A stretch of 64,000 nt of DNA from Hydrangea macrophylla. Taxonomy: Eukaryota > Streptophyta > Magnoliopsida > Cornales > Hydrangeaceae. The stretch spans positions 75,114,634 to 75,178,633 of the forward strand of contig CM066997.1 of the NCBI GenBank assembly GCA_033977485.1, given 5' to 3'. How positions within the stretch are numbered: position 1 is the first letter of the stretch; each line of letters starts with the position of its first letter. The position numbers were made by a program, and so were the translations under genes. Positions 32,501-44,803 of this stretch are shown here, piece after piece. The notes beneath the pieces were generated by a model, which had not been told where the DNA came from, did not search any database, and was given only the letters and a program-made list of their open reading frames with translations.

Positions 32501-34591
32501 ATGGAACATTCCAACTTCAACTCTACTTCACGGTCAGAGAGTGAGATGTCCCAGTTAGGAATGCCAGACACCAGCCTTGACCCACCTTCAACTTCCCCTT
32601 CAGACCACCAAAGTATGGGCCAGATCCCTGCCCGGGTGTCCAGTGAAGAGTCTGATCAGGAGGCCCTCGTTGCCTCCGTGTCATGGGGTTCCGACGATGA
32701 GGTGCCTAGGGAGTCTGATCCTGAGGTAGCATTTCCCTGCGAGTTTATCCCCTCGGCCCTGCGTGCTAAAGACCTTGATCGGATCAGGGATATGTATGAT
32801 ATCCCTGTCAATAATTCCTTGTTCGTTCACCCCGACGGAGCTCACATTTATGGTCGGGGTTTTGTTACTTTATACGAGGACGCCTTCATGGATGGCCTTC
32901 ATGTCCCCCTCCATCCGGTCGCCCAGGATGTTTTGATCTACCTGGAGATAGCTCCAGGGCAGTTAGCCCCAAACGAGTGGAGGTATCTGATGGAGCCCAT
33001 CTCACTATGGCCCCAAATCTTCGGGTACAAACTCACCCTTCAAGAGTTCTTTTGGATCCATCGACCGTTCCCAGTGTATGGGGAGGCCGGGTTCTCTTCC
33101 CTAGGGGCTCGGCAAGGAAAAAAGATTATTATCAACTGCCCGAGCAACAACAAGGGGTGGAAGAACAAGTTCTTCCAAATGTCCACCCCTAGGCTTTGTG
33201 AGCGAGCCCCTGGGAGTCAACTAAGGACCTCTTGGGCGGGAGAGTTAAGGGGTAAGCCCGTCTACCCCCGTCCTGTGTCTTCTTTAGCTTCCTTCCAGGC
33301 TTTATGTTGTAGCTTCGAACTGATCATTGTGGTTTGTTCTGTAGCGGGGTCTATCAATCTTCCGAGCATTCCGGAGGATTGCGAGGAGAGGATCAGAGGC
33401 TTGGTTGAGCAGCCCGTGAACGTCTGGGACGTGCTGACCCGATCGAGAGACCAAAGGGGTAACCGCCGACCCGATCGTCCCACCGAAGTGCCAATCTTTC
33501 CCACCATCATTCCGGGTAACTGCTTCATCTTCTGTTTTAATTTTGGTTGTCCTTTGCTGCCTTGTTATCCCAGTTGCTGACCCGTGATTGTTTTCTTTCT
33601 GCAGAGATGGCCCCCAGGAGAGACCCCGAACGGCTGAGGGCTCTGCAGGCTATCGCTGCCGAGCGGATGGCGGCGGCGGGGAAAAGGCCGACCGTTGAGG
33701 CTTCTGACAGTGAGTGCCCGCTCAGGCAAATCATGCATGGCACAGTAGCCGCCGAGGCTTCCGGGGAAACATCAACCCCCCGGGTGGTGGTAGTGGGGGA
33801 AATATCTGCCCCCCGAGCTGAGATTCCCACCGAGACGTCCCTGGAGGAGTCTAGGGAGACCCGGGACAGGGTCAGGCCATACCTGCTCCCCAGTCAAGTA
33901 GAGAGATGTGCTGGCATGTCTCCTTAGGTTTTCCAGGGGTGGCTTTACAGCATCTCCCATTTAGTAAGTAATTTTGTTGCTTCTTCTGATTTTTGTGCAT
34001 TTTCTTTTTCTGCTAGCAATAGTGACCGACCGGTTCTCTTTTGATTTGTTGTAGGTCGGCTGGATGGCTGTCGGAGCTGAGTCTTTCATGTCGGCCCTTG
34101 CCGAGAGGGCCACCGCCACCGAAACTGCCCTGGCTAAGAAAGAGGTTTCCCTGGAGACCAAAGAGAGGGCCTTGACCGTAGAGAAAAATAGGGTCAAGGG
34201 TCTAGCTCTGAACCTTGGGGCTGCCCAGGAGGAGTTGGCGGTGGCTCTGGCAGAGCTGGAGACCGAGCAAGCTGGCCGTGTAGCAGCGAAGGCTCGAGAG
34301 AGGGCACTCTTGGAGGCGGCGGTGGCTATTGGTCTTACAGGGGAGACTTTTGACGACGGTTTCTTCTTCGGGTACGAAGACTTGAAGAGGAGGTTGGCCC
34401 GAGACCACCCGGAGTTGGACACCACTCTTTACCAAGGAGTGGATTCTGACTATTGGGACATGGTTCCCGAGGTTGCCGAAGATGCTGCTGCCAACACCCA
34501 GGGGACCGCTGCCGCGACAGAGGGTGTTGCTGTCCCGACTGGCCAGGAGAGAGATGTCGCTTCGGAGAGGCAGGCTGGGGGGGGAGGCTGA
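32501..34591 (+). pseudogene. Antisense spliced gene of element E (gypsy-type 'transposase_28'-like protein), one premature stop
   Basis: The plus-strand gene opposes E pol. Probable introns have GT-AG ends: 32303-32489 in the leader, 33252-33344 (93 bp, in phase), 33516-33604 and 33964-34054. The last two splices join the reading frames correctly. The start is ATG 32501 (MEHSNFNSTS), just after the leader acceptor. The first part is acidic and Ser-rich. The middle (VHPDGAHIYGRGFVTLYEDA, then MEPISLWPQIFGYKLTLQEF) resembles the domain annotated as putative gypsy-type transposon protein in plants. The third coding block is a Glu/Ala-rich coiled coil (34064-34400). A TAG at 33925-33927 interrupts exon 2. 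Function is unknown; similar antisense ORFs are known in the Tat lineage. The gene also overlaps no pol sequence, so it is an added cassette. Confidence 0.7.
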
Positions 34592-34909
34592 GGAGAGTGT
34601 GGACGTTGTTGAGGTAGACGACTCCTAGCCTCCCTTCTCTTGGATTCTTGTTTTTTTTTTTTTTTTTGGGAGGCTACTACAACTGTCCCCCAGGCTTTGT
34701 ACAGTTTTTTTATTAATGAAAAGGCCCTTGAGGCCACTTTTCTTTCCATTAACTGCTTACTTTTGTCTACTAGTATCCTCCCGATTTTAGCCGACCTAAG
34801 CCCCTGCCTTAGCAAATGGTTTAGGACCGTAACCAGTAGAGCTCCTAGTCTTCTTAACCTGTTTTAAAGGTAATTGCCCAGCGTGCCATAGGAACTTGTC
34901 TTGTTTAGC

Positions 34910-35580
34910 GTCCGGGATGTCCCGGTGTATTATAGGAATACCCTGTTTTACCGTCCGGGATGTCCCGGTGTATGATAGGAGTATCCTATTTTACCGTCTG
35001 GGGTATCTATCTCTGATCACTGTAAGTACTTAGGAATGTCCTCCAAGTTCTTTTAGTGAACGGTGTGATTTCTTGTTTTGGCCTAATATTCCCCTGCCCC
35101 CCAAGCATTTTGCTAAGGCGAGAGTGCAGGAGTGAGTGGCCGTAGGAAACCGACCTGGAACATGGGTGGTTACAGGATCCTTTGAAGCTTGCCATCGTCG
35201 GCCACCTAGGGGTTTGCCCCCATCGTCGGCTGGACCTAAGCAAAGCTTTATGTAATTTCATGTTTGGGTCTGGTATCCCATTGCCCCCCGAGCGTCCTGC
35301 GAAGGCGGGGGCGTGGTGAGGAGTGACCGTAGGAAACCGACCTGGAACATGGGTGGTTGCAGGGTACTTTTAGGCTTGCCATCATCAGCCACATAGGGGT
35401 TTACCCCCATAGTTGGTTGGACCTAGGCAAAGCCAGTGCCGTGGGGGTGACCCCGAGGTCTTTTGTGCCTGGGTTCAGAGCCCGAGGTCTTTTGTGCCTG
35501 GGTTCGGAGCCCGAGGTCTTTTCTACCTTGATTCATAGCCAAGGTCTTTTCTGCCTCAGGGTTAGGCCCGAGGACTTTTT
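34910..35580. repeat. Three kinds of tandem repeats in the E 3' region
   Basis: From left to right: a 43-bp unit with GTCCGGGATGTCCCGGTGTA, about 2.5 copies (34910-35012); a unit of about 186 bp containing CCGTAGGAAACCGACCTGG, two copies (35098-35432); and a 29-bp unit with CCGAGGTCTTTTGTGCCTGG, about four copies (35452-35580). Variable 3' tandem repeats are typical of Tat elements and can seed satellite DNA. Confidence 0.8.
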
Positions 35581-35724
35581 TGCGTTGCACGGGATACTGA
35601 CAGGAGTAAATTTGCAAAGTAAACTATTCAATTTTATTTAAAAACAAAAATTTATAGCGGTTGCTCAATTAGAGCTACAAAAACAAAGAAAAACTTTTCA
35701 ACCAATGCTAAGTTGCCTGTAGTA

Positions 35725-38700
35725 TTACTGATAGTACTTGCGGAGGTGTTGCACATTCCAGGGATGAGAGAGATCATGCCCGTCCAAGTAAGTTCCCAGT
35801 CGGTTAACCCGGGTTACTTTATACGGTCCTTCCCAGTTTGGCCCCAATTTCCCATGGCTTGGGATTCGGGTGGACTGGTTTACTGCCTTAAGGATGAGGT
35901 CTCCCACTTGAAAACTGTGATGCTTCACCTTACTATTGTAATATTGTAAGACCCGTTCCTTATAGGCTGCCACTTTTAGATAGGCTAGGTCTCTTTTTTC
36001 CTCCACCAGATCCAGTTCTGATCTGAGAGCATCTTCGTTGTCCGGCGCACTAAAATTCGCCACCCGATACGTAGGCAACCTGAGCTCTGTGGGGACCACC
36101 GCCTCGAATCCATAGGTTAAAGAGAACGGCATCTCGCCTGTTGCCACTCGGGGTGTGGTGCGGTAGGCCTATAGGAGAGTTGGCAGTTCCTCAGCCCACA
36201 GTCTTTGGCGCTCTCAAGCCTTGTTCTGATTGACTGCAAGATTGTCCAGTTTGTCACCTCGGCTTGACCATTGGCTTGAGGGTGCTCGGGGGAGGAATAG
36301 TGATTGAGTATCCCATAGCTCGAGTAGAACTTCCTGAAGATAGGGGTGTCGAATTGTCTGCCGTTATCACTGACCAGGACCCGGGGAATGCCGAACCTAC
36401 TGAGGATATTCCTTTCCACGAAGCTTTCCATTTTCCGTTCGGTTATTATTGCCAAGGGCTTGGCCTCTGCCCATTTGGTGAAGTAATCAACAGCGATGAC
36501 AGCGAACTTGACCTGTCCTTTTCCCATTGGCATGGGACCGACAATGTCAATACCCCACTGGGCAAATGGCTAGGGGCTATGGATTGGTGTCTGGAGCTCT
36601 CCCGGTCGGTTGATCATAGGGGAGTATCTTTGACACTTATCACACCTTCTGACGTACTCTTGAGAATCCCGAGCCATGGTTGGCCGATAGTAACCTTGCA
36701 ATAGGGCCTTCCTGGAGAGTGCCCAGCCTCCGATGTGATTCCCGCACACGCATTTATGGATTTTAAACAATATCGCTTGGACCTGTGCGGGGTGGACACA
36801 GCGGAGGTACGGGATAGAGAATCCCCTCTTGTAGAGGATTCCGTCAACAAGATGGTATCGGGCCACCCGGTACTTGACCCGGCGGGCCTCTTCTTTCTCG
36901 TCTGGAAGCACACCTGTCGTCAAGAATGTCATGGTCGTGTCCATCCAGCTGGGTCCCAAGGTGACTGGATCTACTTCCATGCCTTCTGAGTTCATCACAC
37001 TTGGCTCAGGTAGATATTCTATCCTTATCCCGGGCAAGTCTGACTCAGAAGATGAGGCAAGGCGGGCCAACCGGTCGGCCCTAGTGTTTTCCTCTTGGGG
37101 TATCTGCGTGATGGAAAATCCCCAGAGCTTCTTGGAAACCGCTCGGACAAGGGCCAAGTAGGCTACCATGTTGTCTTCCCGCACTTCATACTCTTGGTTG
37201 ACCTGATTGACCACAAGCTAGGAATCGCTGTATCCCTGGACCTGTTGTGCGCTCATAGAAGTGGCCAATTGCAATCCAACCAATAGGGCTTCGTATTCGG
37301 CCTCATTGTTGGAGGCATGGAACCCAAACCTTAGTGCGTACTCGAGCTGGATGTCGTCGGGGGTAGTTAGGATGATTCCTGCCCCACTGCCTTGTTGATT
37401 CGATGAACCGTCCACGTGTAGTACCCAGGTAAGGATGTCAACCTGTAACCCGGTCGGTAGGGCTGGTGGATCAAACTCTTCAACCGGGTCTTCTGGATAT
37501 GTGAACTCAACCAGAAAGTCTGCTACGACTTGTTCCTTGATGGTCGTCCGGGGTCGGTAGACCACTTCAAATTCTTCCAACTCCAAGGCCCACTTAATGA
37601 GCCTCCCGGACGTGTCGGGCCGGCTTAGGATCCTGCAGAGAGGTTGGTCAGTAAGGACCAAAATGACATGGGCTTGAAAGTACGGACGGAGTCTTCGGGC
37701 GGAGGTGATGAGAGTGAATGCAAGTTTCTCGATGCGAGAGTATCTGCTCTCCGTGCCCTGTAACGGCCGGCTGGTATAGTACACTGGGAACTATTTCCCG
37801 TGCTCTTCCCTAACGAGTGTTGAGCTGACCGCTGAGGGTGACACTGCCAAGTATAAGAATAATTCTTCCCCCGGCATGGGTGTTGAGAGTTGAGGAGGGG
37901 ACGCCAAGTACTTCTTGAGTTCCTGGAACGCCTCTTCACACTCTCCTGACCATTGAAATGCCTTGCGGAGGATTTTGAAGAATGGCAGGCACCGGTCGGT
38001 AGCTCGGGAGACAAATCTGTTCAATGCAGCCACCCGTCCGGCTATGCTCTGAACCTCCTTCGTCGATTTGGGCGACCGCATATTGATGATGGCTTGAATC
38101 TTTTTGGGGTTTGTCTCAATCCCCTGTCTGCTGACTAGATGGCCCAGGAATTTTCCGGACGAGACACCGAAGGTGCATTTGGCCGGGTTCAAACTCATCC
38201 CGAATTTTTTTAAAATGCTGAAGGCCCCGGCCAGATGCTCAAGGTGGTCGGACTCGTCCCGGCTCTTTACCAGCAGATCATCCGTGTACACTTCCATAGA
38301 CTTCCTGATTAGGTCCTTGAACATGTAGTTGACCAGGCGTTGGTAGGTGGCCCAAGCGTTCTTGAGGCCGAATGGCATAACCTTGTAACAATACGTCCCT
38401 TGGTCAGTGATGAATGTAGTCTTTTCTTCGTCCCCGGGGTACATGCTGATCTGGTTGTACCCCGAGTAGGCATCCATGAACAAGAGGAGTGAGTGACCGG
38501 CCAAGGAATCTACAAGGAGGTCTATCCTGGGCAGCGGATAGCAGTCCTTGGGCCAGGCTTTATTCAAGTCGGTGAAGTCCACGCACATCCTCCACTTCTC
38601 GCTGCTTTTCTTGATAAGTACCACATTGGCTAGACAGTCGGGGTAGTGGACTTCTCGTATGGAGTGGGCTTTGAGGAGCTTCTCGACCTCCTCACTCACT

Positions 38701-38990
38701 ACTTTCTGTCTTTCGGGGGCCATGCCCCTTCTTTTTTTCTTCACCATCCGGTAATCTGGGCTGACATTAAGTCGATGGGACATTATCCGGGGGTCAATCC
38801 CGGGCATATCCTCATGACGCCAAGCAAAAACGTCCTGATTTTGCCTCAGGAACTGAGTCAGTTTTTCCTTCAGGCCGGGCTCCAGTAGGGTACTGATGCT
38901 GACCGTGCGGTCTGGGTACTCGGGATTCAACATCACTCTTTCTATTTCTTCCACCGGACCTGTCGTGTTGCTATAGTCCCGGGGGTCCAT
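35725..38990 (-). pseudogene. pol: Element E pol: RT, two RNase H domains, integrase (nearly intact, three TAG stops and one frameshift)
   Basis: RT covers 38990-37791, with VCVDFTDLNKAWPKD-type block, MPFGLKNAWATYQ and the catalytic box YTDDLL (usual YVDD). RNase H and the Tat-specific second RNase H (VDGSSNQQGSGAG, NNEAEYEALLVGL) lie in 37784-37218. The integrase zinc-binding motif (CDKCQRYSP) lies near 36620. The integrase core is 36533-36147, with VDYFTKWAEA, VSDNGRQFD and SSPEHPQANGQAE giving D, D and E. The C-terminal part is 36147-35725. The domains share one frame but are cut by TAG at 37791-37793, 37218-37220 and 36570-36572, and a frameshift lies near 36140. At the first two sites glutamine (CAG) is expected, so single C-to-T changes explain them. 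Confidence 0.88.
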
Positions 38991-38993
38991 CTC

Positions 38994-41245
38994 CTAGACG
39001 TTTAACGTTTCGATGATAGCCCCCCAGCGTAACGAGCTGACGTAGCAACTTCGGGCGGTAGTATGATCTCTACGCAAGCTTTTGGGTCCCTGAGGAGTTG
39101 GGAATTTCACCGTTAAGCTGTAAGTAGAGACGACCGCCCTAGCCTTGTTGAGGGCCGGCCTCCCAAGAATGACATTGTAGGCCGACGGGGCTTCCACGAT
39201 CACAAAATTTGTTAACACGGAAGCTTGCTGAGGGTAGGTCCCAATGAGAACTGGGAGCTCGATTGTTCCGAGCAGTTGTGTGCTGGAGCCATTGAATCCA
39301 ACCAGGGGGTAGCAATTGGCCGGAGCCGATCCCTGGATATCCCGAGCTGATCAAATGCCGACATGAACATGATGTCGGATGAGCTTCCCGTGTCCACCAG
39401 CACCCTTTTGACCATGTAGTTGGCTATAGAAAGCGTCACAACTAGCGGGTCATCATGGGGGCAGTGGACGCCCTGGAAATCGTCGGAGGTGAATGTTAGA
39501 ACATCAGTTGGCGGGGAGCCGGTGGATTGGACCTGCCAGACATCCGCCCAGGATGCCCGAGCATGCCTCTTCTGTGCCGACTGTGAGTCCCCGTCTCCTG
39601 ACGTTCCTCCAGAGATCACGTGGATTTGCCAAGTAGTAGTGGCTGATCAGGAGCTCGGGTGTCCTACCGGGGTCGTTTGTCTGCTGTGATGAACTCCGCA
39701 AGGTGTCCCTGCTCGATCAGCTTCTCTATTGCTATCTTTAACTTAAAGCAATCCTCCGTTTTATGGCCGTGGTCTCTGTGGAAGCGGCAAAACTTGTCCC
39801 GATTCCTCTTATCGGGCGGGGCTCTGAGTTTTGCTGGCTGCTGAAGCAACCTCTGCGCCTCGGCGGTGGCCATGACTTCTTGTATGGGCTGGGAAAGGGG
39901 TGTGAAAGCAATCGGGGGCTGACCCTGGACATCCTTCTGATCCTGCTTCAGCTTCTTTCCCAGGCCCTTCTCGAATCCTTCATGCTTGCGCTTTGCCTTC
40001 GGGGATTTGTCTCTCGCTTGGCTAGCGCACTTTGCTTTCCGAAACTCCTCGGTGTCTATGTACTTATCGACCCTCTCCGAGAGCTCCACCAGAGTTACCG
40101 GTCGGTCACGATGGAACGACGTGTCAACTTTGGTGTGTTGAACTCCCAAACAGAAGGCCAAAATTGTGGCCGTTTCATTGAGATAGTGAATCTGAAGCCG
40201 TTTCTGGTTGAAACGGTCTATATACTCCCTTAGGGACTCCCCCTTGCACTGCTTGATGGTCAGCAGCTGAGTGTCCGGTTGTGACCAATCGAGCATCTCG
40301 ATGAAATGCCTGATGAACAGCTTGCTGAGGGCTTTGAAGTCATCGACCGTTCGGGGCTTTAGAGCATGGAACCACTGTGCTGGTGGCCCTTTGAGGGTAC
40401 TAGGAAAGGCCAGGCACAGTAGCTGTCCACCGTGGTGACTAGTGCCATCTGAGCCTTGTAGGTACGGATGTGGTCCACCCAACTCCCTCCGTCATAGGAG
40501 CTGAGTTGAGGGGGTTTGAACTTCCACGGGATAGGGAACCGTGTCACCTGAGCGGTATAGGGTGACTCCGTCTCTGTGTTGGTGAGGTCATGGCCGGACT
40601 TGCAGCTCAACCTCTCAATCTGCTATTGCAGTTCCTCGAACTGGGCCTTAACGTCATCCCGCCTGGTTCTCTTCTCTATATCGGAGCAGTAGGTCGGATC
40701 GGATGTTGAGGCCTCTTCCTCAAAGTGCGTCGATCTTGGGGATAGAGCCCGGCTCCAGGTCCAAGTAATCATGTGCCTAAGGTCCCCCTGGCTCCTGGTC
40801 GGAGGGTCTTTGGCTGATTCCCGGGCCTTCCGTCCTGGCTCCTCCCCTTAGGCCGCGCACCGCCGGTTGCTGACAGCTCTGGCATCCTCCACCTGGTGAG
40901 GATTGGGCCAAGTTCGCCTCGGCGAGCGCCTGGTTGCCTGGCTGGACTCGCCGTCACCGTGTTGTTCCCAGTCCGGTGGTGACACCGGGGCGGAACGAGC
41001 TCGCCTTCGTGCCCGAGCGGGCTCCTGAATAGGGGCGCTTTTTTCGGGTTGATCTTCTGATGTAGGACGTTTTTCCTGCCGGGCCAAAAGTACCTCCATT
41101 TGTTCCTGCGTTCGTCGCTGGCCCTCAAAGAGTTGCGCCAGCGCTGCCGTTACCTATTCTGTGGTCATGGAGGCAGCCGGCCGCCCGGGCTGTGAATCCT
41201 CCTGACCAGGCTAGGTAACGGGCTTCTTACTCCTTCTAGGCGGCA
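38994..41245 (-). pseudogene. gag-pro: Element E gag and protease (frameshifted)
   Basis: The N-terminal gag part starts near ATG 41245 (MPPRRSKK) with a stop soon after, then an Arg/Pro-rich region (41099-40848). The capsid domain is 40482-39664, after a frame change near 40420, with PPAQWFHALKPRTVDDF and YIDRFNQKRLQI. A zinc-binding-like CRFHRDHGHKTEDC lies near 39750. Protease has RVLVDTGSSSDIMF near 39380 (canonical DTG), and its end NVILGRPALNKA at about 39170 is in another frame. RT follows after 38994. At least two frameshifts make it inactive as it stands. Confidence 0.8.
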
Positions 41246-41285
41246 TGTTGATCAGTCAAGAATTTGTTGGTGAAAACTTTGTCAT

Positions 41286-41303
41286 TTCCCACAGACGGCG
41301 CCA
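41286..41303 (-). other. Primer binding site of element E
   Basis: On the minus strand TGGCGCCGTCTGTGGGAA begins 3 bp after the 5' LTR end. This form is common in plant Tat elements. The tRNA is not assigned. Confidence 0.75.
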
Positions 41304-41306
41304 AAC

Positions 41307-41909
41307 TGATGATGCCAAAAATTGGTAAGAAGGATTTAGAGAGAGAAAAAGACAAGAACAAGTTGTATATGGTTCGGTCCCGTTAACAAGGTGACCTACA
41401 TCCACGGTTGCGTCTGTGCGCATTCACTAGAAGATCACCGGCGGACCTGGTGAGCCAACAAAGAGGGGTGGCTCTATCAGTAATACCGGCCGGGTATATA
41501 CGTATAATGGTAAAATATATGTTCTATGCTTGTTAGCTCGAGAGTTCTTCGGATCCCTATAGACAGGGTAGGTGGGCTCTTTTATAGGTACAAGAGTTCA
41601 TCCTTACATGGTAATTCAGTCAGATTAGGAAGCCTAATCTGATTACAATTGATTTGCACGATTTGGGGAGAGTTTCCTAAGCGGTTTAGGAATCTACGGG
41701 CTCCTCCTTAATAGGATTCTGGCCAGATAAGGAAACTGTTTGAAAGGTTCGGTCTGGAGTGCGCCTCATGCCTGGGCTATGTGAGCATCCCGAGCGGTAA
41801 CAACTTATGACCTCGGGAGCGTAGGCCCCGAGCGCCCATTCCGAATAGTCCGGGTCCTTCGCCACTGATGTGGCAGTTTGGCTTTAACAGAATATTTTCG
41901 GACGTATCA
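41307..41909 (-). repeat. Element E 5' LTR
   Basis: 603 bp, starting TGATACGTCCG at 41909 (minus). A TATA box (CTATAAAAG) lies at 41587-41579. Upstream in U3 are CTCGGG/CCCGAG inverted units (about 41810-41835) and the perfect palindrome CAGATTAGG-AAG-CCTAATCTG (41624-41644). Confidence 0.92.
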
Positions 41910-44668
41910 GGATGGACTATTGCTGACCTCAAAGGCATAAGCCCGTCCGTGTGCACTCATAAAATATACTTGGAGGAAGACGCTAAGCCTTCATGATAAA
42001 TGCAAAGGCGTCTGAATCCCAACATGCAGGAGGTAGTTGAAAAGGAAGTGTTGAAACTACTTGATGTTGGGATCATATATCCCATTTCTAATAGCCCTTG
42101 GGTTAATCCAACCCAAGTGGTGCCCAAAAAGGCGGGCATAACGGTAATCCCGAATAAAGATGGCGAATTGGTACCAACACGCGTCCCCACTGGATGGCGG
42201 GTGTGTATTGATTACCGAAAATTGAATATAGTGACCCGGAAAGACCACTTTCCATTACCATTCATGGATCAAATGCTAGAGCGAGTGGCGGGTCATAAAT
42301 ATTATTGCTTCTTAGACGGATATAGTGGCTATAACCAAATCGAAATCGCTCCTGAGGATCAGGAGAAAACGACTTTCACTTGTCCGTTCGGTACATTCGC
42401 CTATCGTCGTATGCCCTTTGGCTTATGTAACGCACCTGCTACCTTTCAGCGGTGCATGTTGAGCATATTCAGTGACATGATTGAACAAATACTTGAGGTT
42501 TTTATGGACTACTTCTCAGCGTTTGGCCATAGTTTCAATAATTGCTTGGAAAACCTTGAGAAGTGTTAGCAAGATGCGAGGACAAACATCTAGTACTAAA
42601 TTGGGAAAAGTGTCAATTCATGGTGACCAAGGGAATTGTCCTCGGCCACATTATTTCTGATAAAGGTATCCAAGTTGATAAAGCCAAAATCGATGTAATC
42701 TCGAACCTCCCTGTCCCCCGTATAGTTAAAGATATCCGCTCTTTTCTGGGACATGCGGGATTTTATTGTCGCTTTATCCAAAATTTTAGTACAATTTCCC
42801 GACCACTTTGTCAACTCTTAGTCAAAGATGCACCATTCGAGTGGTCAGAGAACTGTCAAACATCTTTTGACGCACTAAAAGAACACCTTACCTCCCCACC
42901 GATAATACAGGCACCCGACTGGAGTTTGCCATTTGAACTGATGTGAGATGCTAATGACTATGCCATCGGTGCAGTCCTAGGACAGAGGAAGGATAATAAG
43001 CCCTATGTTATTTACTATGCCATTCGAACACTCAACGAAGCTCAAATGAACTATACGTCTACTGAAAAAGAGCTACTGGCAATAGTTTTCGCTATGGACA
43101 AATTCAGGTCATATCTGATAGGGTCCCCAATCGTCTGTTTTACAGACCATTCGGCCCTCAAGTACCTGCTATCTAAGAAGGACGCGAAGTAAAGGCTTAT
43201 CCGTTGGATACTCTTACTCCAAGAATTCGATATCACAATCAAGAATAAAAAAGGAGTAGAGAATGTGGTCACTGACCATTTGTCTCGGTTAACATTTACT
43301 GACAACACTGAACCCACACCAATTAAAGATGAATTCCCAGATGAGCAACTGATGGTTGTTTCCAATTTGCCTTGGTATGCGGATATAATAAATTATCTTG
43401 TTATGGGAGAGACTCCAAGTTATTGGCCGAATCAAGACAAGAAACGGTTCCTTTCGTTCGCACGTCATTTCTTTTTCGCTGACCCTTACTTGTTCAAGTA
43501 TTGTGCTAACCAGGTCATCCGACGTTGTGTCCCAAACGAGGACATAACTATAATATTAGCCTCTTGTCATTTTGAAGCCTGCGGTAGTCATTTCGCTTCA
43601 CAAAAGACCCCATAAAAAGTAATACACAGTAGATTCTATTGGCCCACTGTGTTTAAGGATGCCTATTCGTTTTACAAATCGTGCCAACGCTGTCAAAAGC
43701 TAGGCACATTTTCGAAAAGGAATTCTATGCCCTTAACTCCCATTATCACAATTGAAATATTAGATTATTGGGGCATAGACTTTATGGACCCGTTTCCTAA
43801 ATCAAACAACTGTGAATACATACTCCTAGCTGTGGAGTACGTATCAAAATTGGTGGAAGCGATACCAACGAGACACAATGATCAAAAAATAGTAATGTCC
43901 TTTCTTAAGGAAAATATTCTGGCGCGTTTCGGAACTTCGAAAGCATTAATAAGTGACCAAGGCAGGCATTTTTGCAACAAGCCTTTGGAGTCACCACTCA
44001 AGAAATACGGAGTCAACCATAAGATCACTCTAACTTACCACCCACAATCTAACGGGCAGGCAGAGTTGGCTAACTGTGAAATCAAGCACATACTAGAAAA
44101 GACAGTTAGTTTCAATAGAAAAGACTGGGCATATAAACTGACAGATGCTCTATGGGCGTACCGCACCGCATATAAGACAAATTTGGGGATATCTCCGTAC
44201 ATATTAGTGTACGACAAAGCATGTCACCTTCCTGTCAAAATCGAGCACAAAGCATATTGGGCGACACGCTCATTGAACTTCAACATTAAAGAGGGAGGCC
44301 ACCTTCGGAAACTCCAGTTGGCTGAACTGGAAGAAATACGTCAAGATGCATACGACAATGCTAAACTACACAAGGAAAGGTTAAAGACTCATCACGATAG
44401 GACAATTTTTCGAAAATCATTTGAGCGGGGGCAGAAAGTCTTGCTATACGACTCTTGCCTCCACCTTTTTCCATGTAAGCTCCGATCCCGGTGGACAGGA
44501 CCATTCACTGTTAAATTTGTCTTTCCACATGGAACCATTGAGCTGGTAAATCCCGAGAACGATGATTATTTCAAGGTTAACGGCCAAAGGTTAAAATCAT
44601 TCTTGGAGAACTTCCTACCAGAAGTTGAGCACATCGAGTTAGATGAGCCCAGCTATTCCTCCACCTAA
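41910..44668 (+). pseudogene. pol: D pol: RT, RNase H, integrase (broken)
   Basis: The frame resumes directly after E with TIADLKGISPSVC. RT spans 42000-42946, with GWRVCIDYRKLN, FLDGYSGYNQI and MPFGLCNAPATFQRC. The catalytic box reads FMDYFSAFG, where a second aspartate is expected in place of Y. A frameshift lies near 42566. RNase H follows with TGA at about 42944 and TAA at about 43192. Integrase occupies 43340-44668: HFEACGSHF and CQRCQ zinc residues, then WGIDFMDPF, ISDQGRHF and NGQAELANCEIK for the D-D-E triad, and WTGPFTV near the end. The last 339 codons (43649-44668) are open. All features are Athila-like. Confidence 0.88.
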
Positions 44669-44803
44669 AGCACCTAAAAGCGTGTTCACACTTTGTTGTT
44701 GTATTCTTTTCTTTACTACATTCTTGTTTTATTTCATTTATCTCTGTCTCTTTTTGAGTGTGACTTAGATTCTAATCTACTATCATCTATCTCTCCCCTG
44801 CAG

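Larger units (their letters stand above)
31019..41909 (-). mobile_element. Element E: full-length Tat-lineage Ty3/gypsy retrotransposon with antisense gene
   Basis: 10,891 bp, with LTRs at 41307-41909 (5') and 31019-31612 (3') on the minus strand. Ends are TGATACGT...CATCATCA. Target duplications are AGATG (31014-31018) and GGATG (41910-41914), one mismatch apart. The minus strand encodes gag, protease, RT, two RNase H domains and integrase. Between integrase and the 3' LTR lie tandem repeats and a spliced plus-strand gene. This layout, including the antisense ORF, is known from Tat-lineage elements. The LTRs differ at many positions plus a 9-bp indel, so the insertion is older than A. It interrupts D between protease and RT. 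Confidence 0.93.

Noticed and set aside
36264..36704. Plus-strand ORFs opposite E pol, and minus-strand ORFs opposite the antisense gene
   Set aside because: They mirror real coding sequence with good motifs on the other strand and have no recognisable domain.
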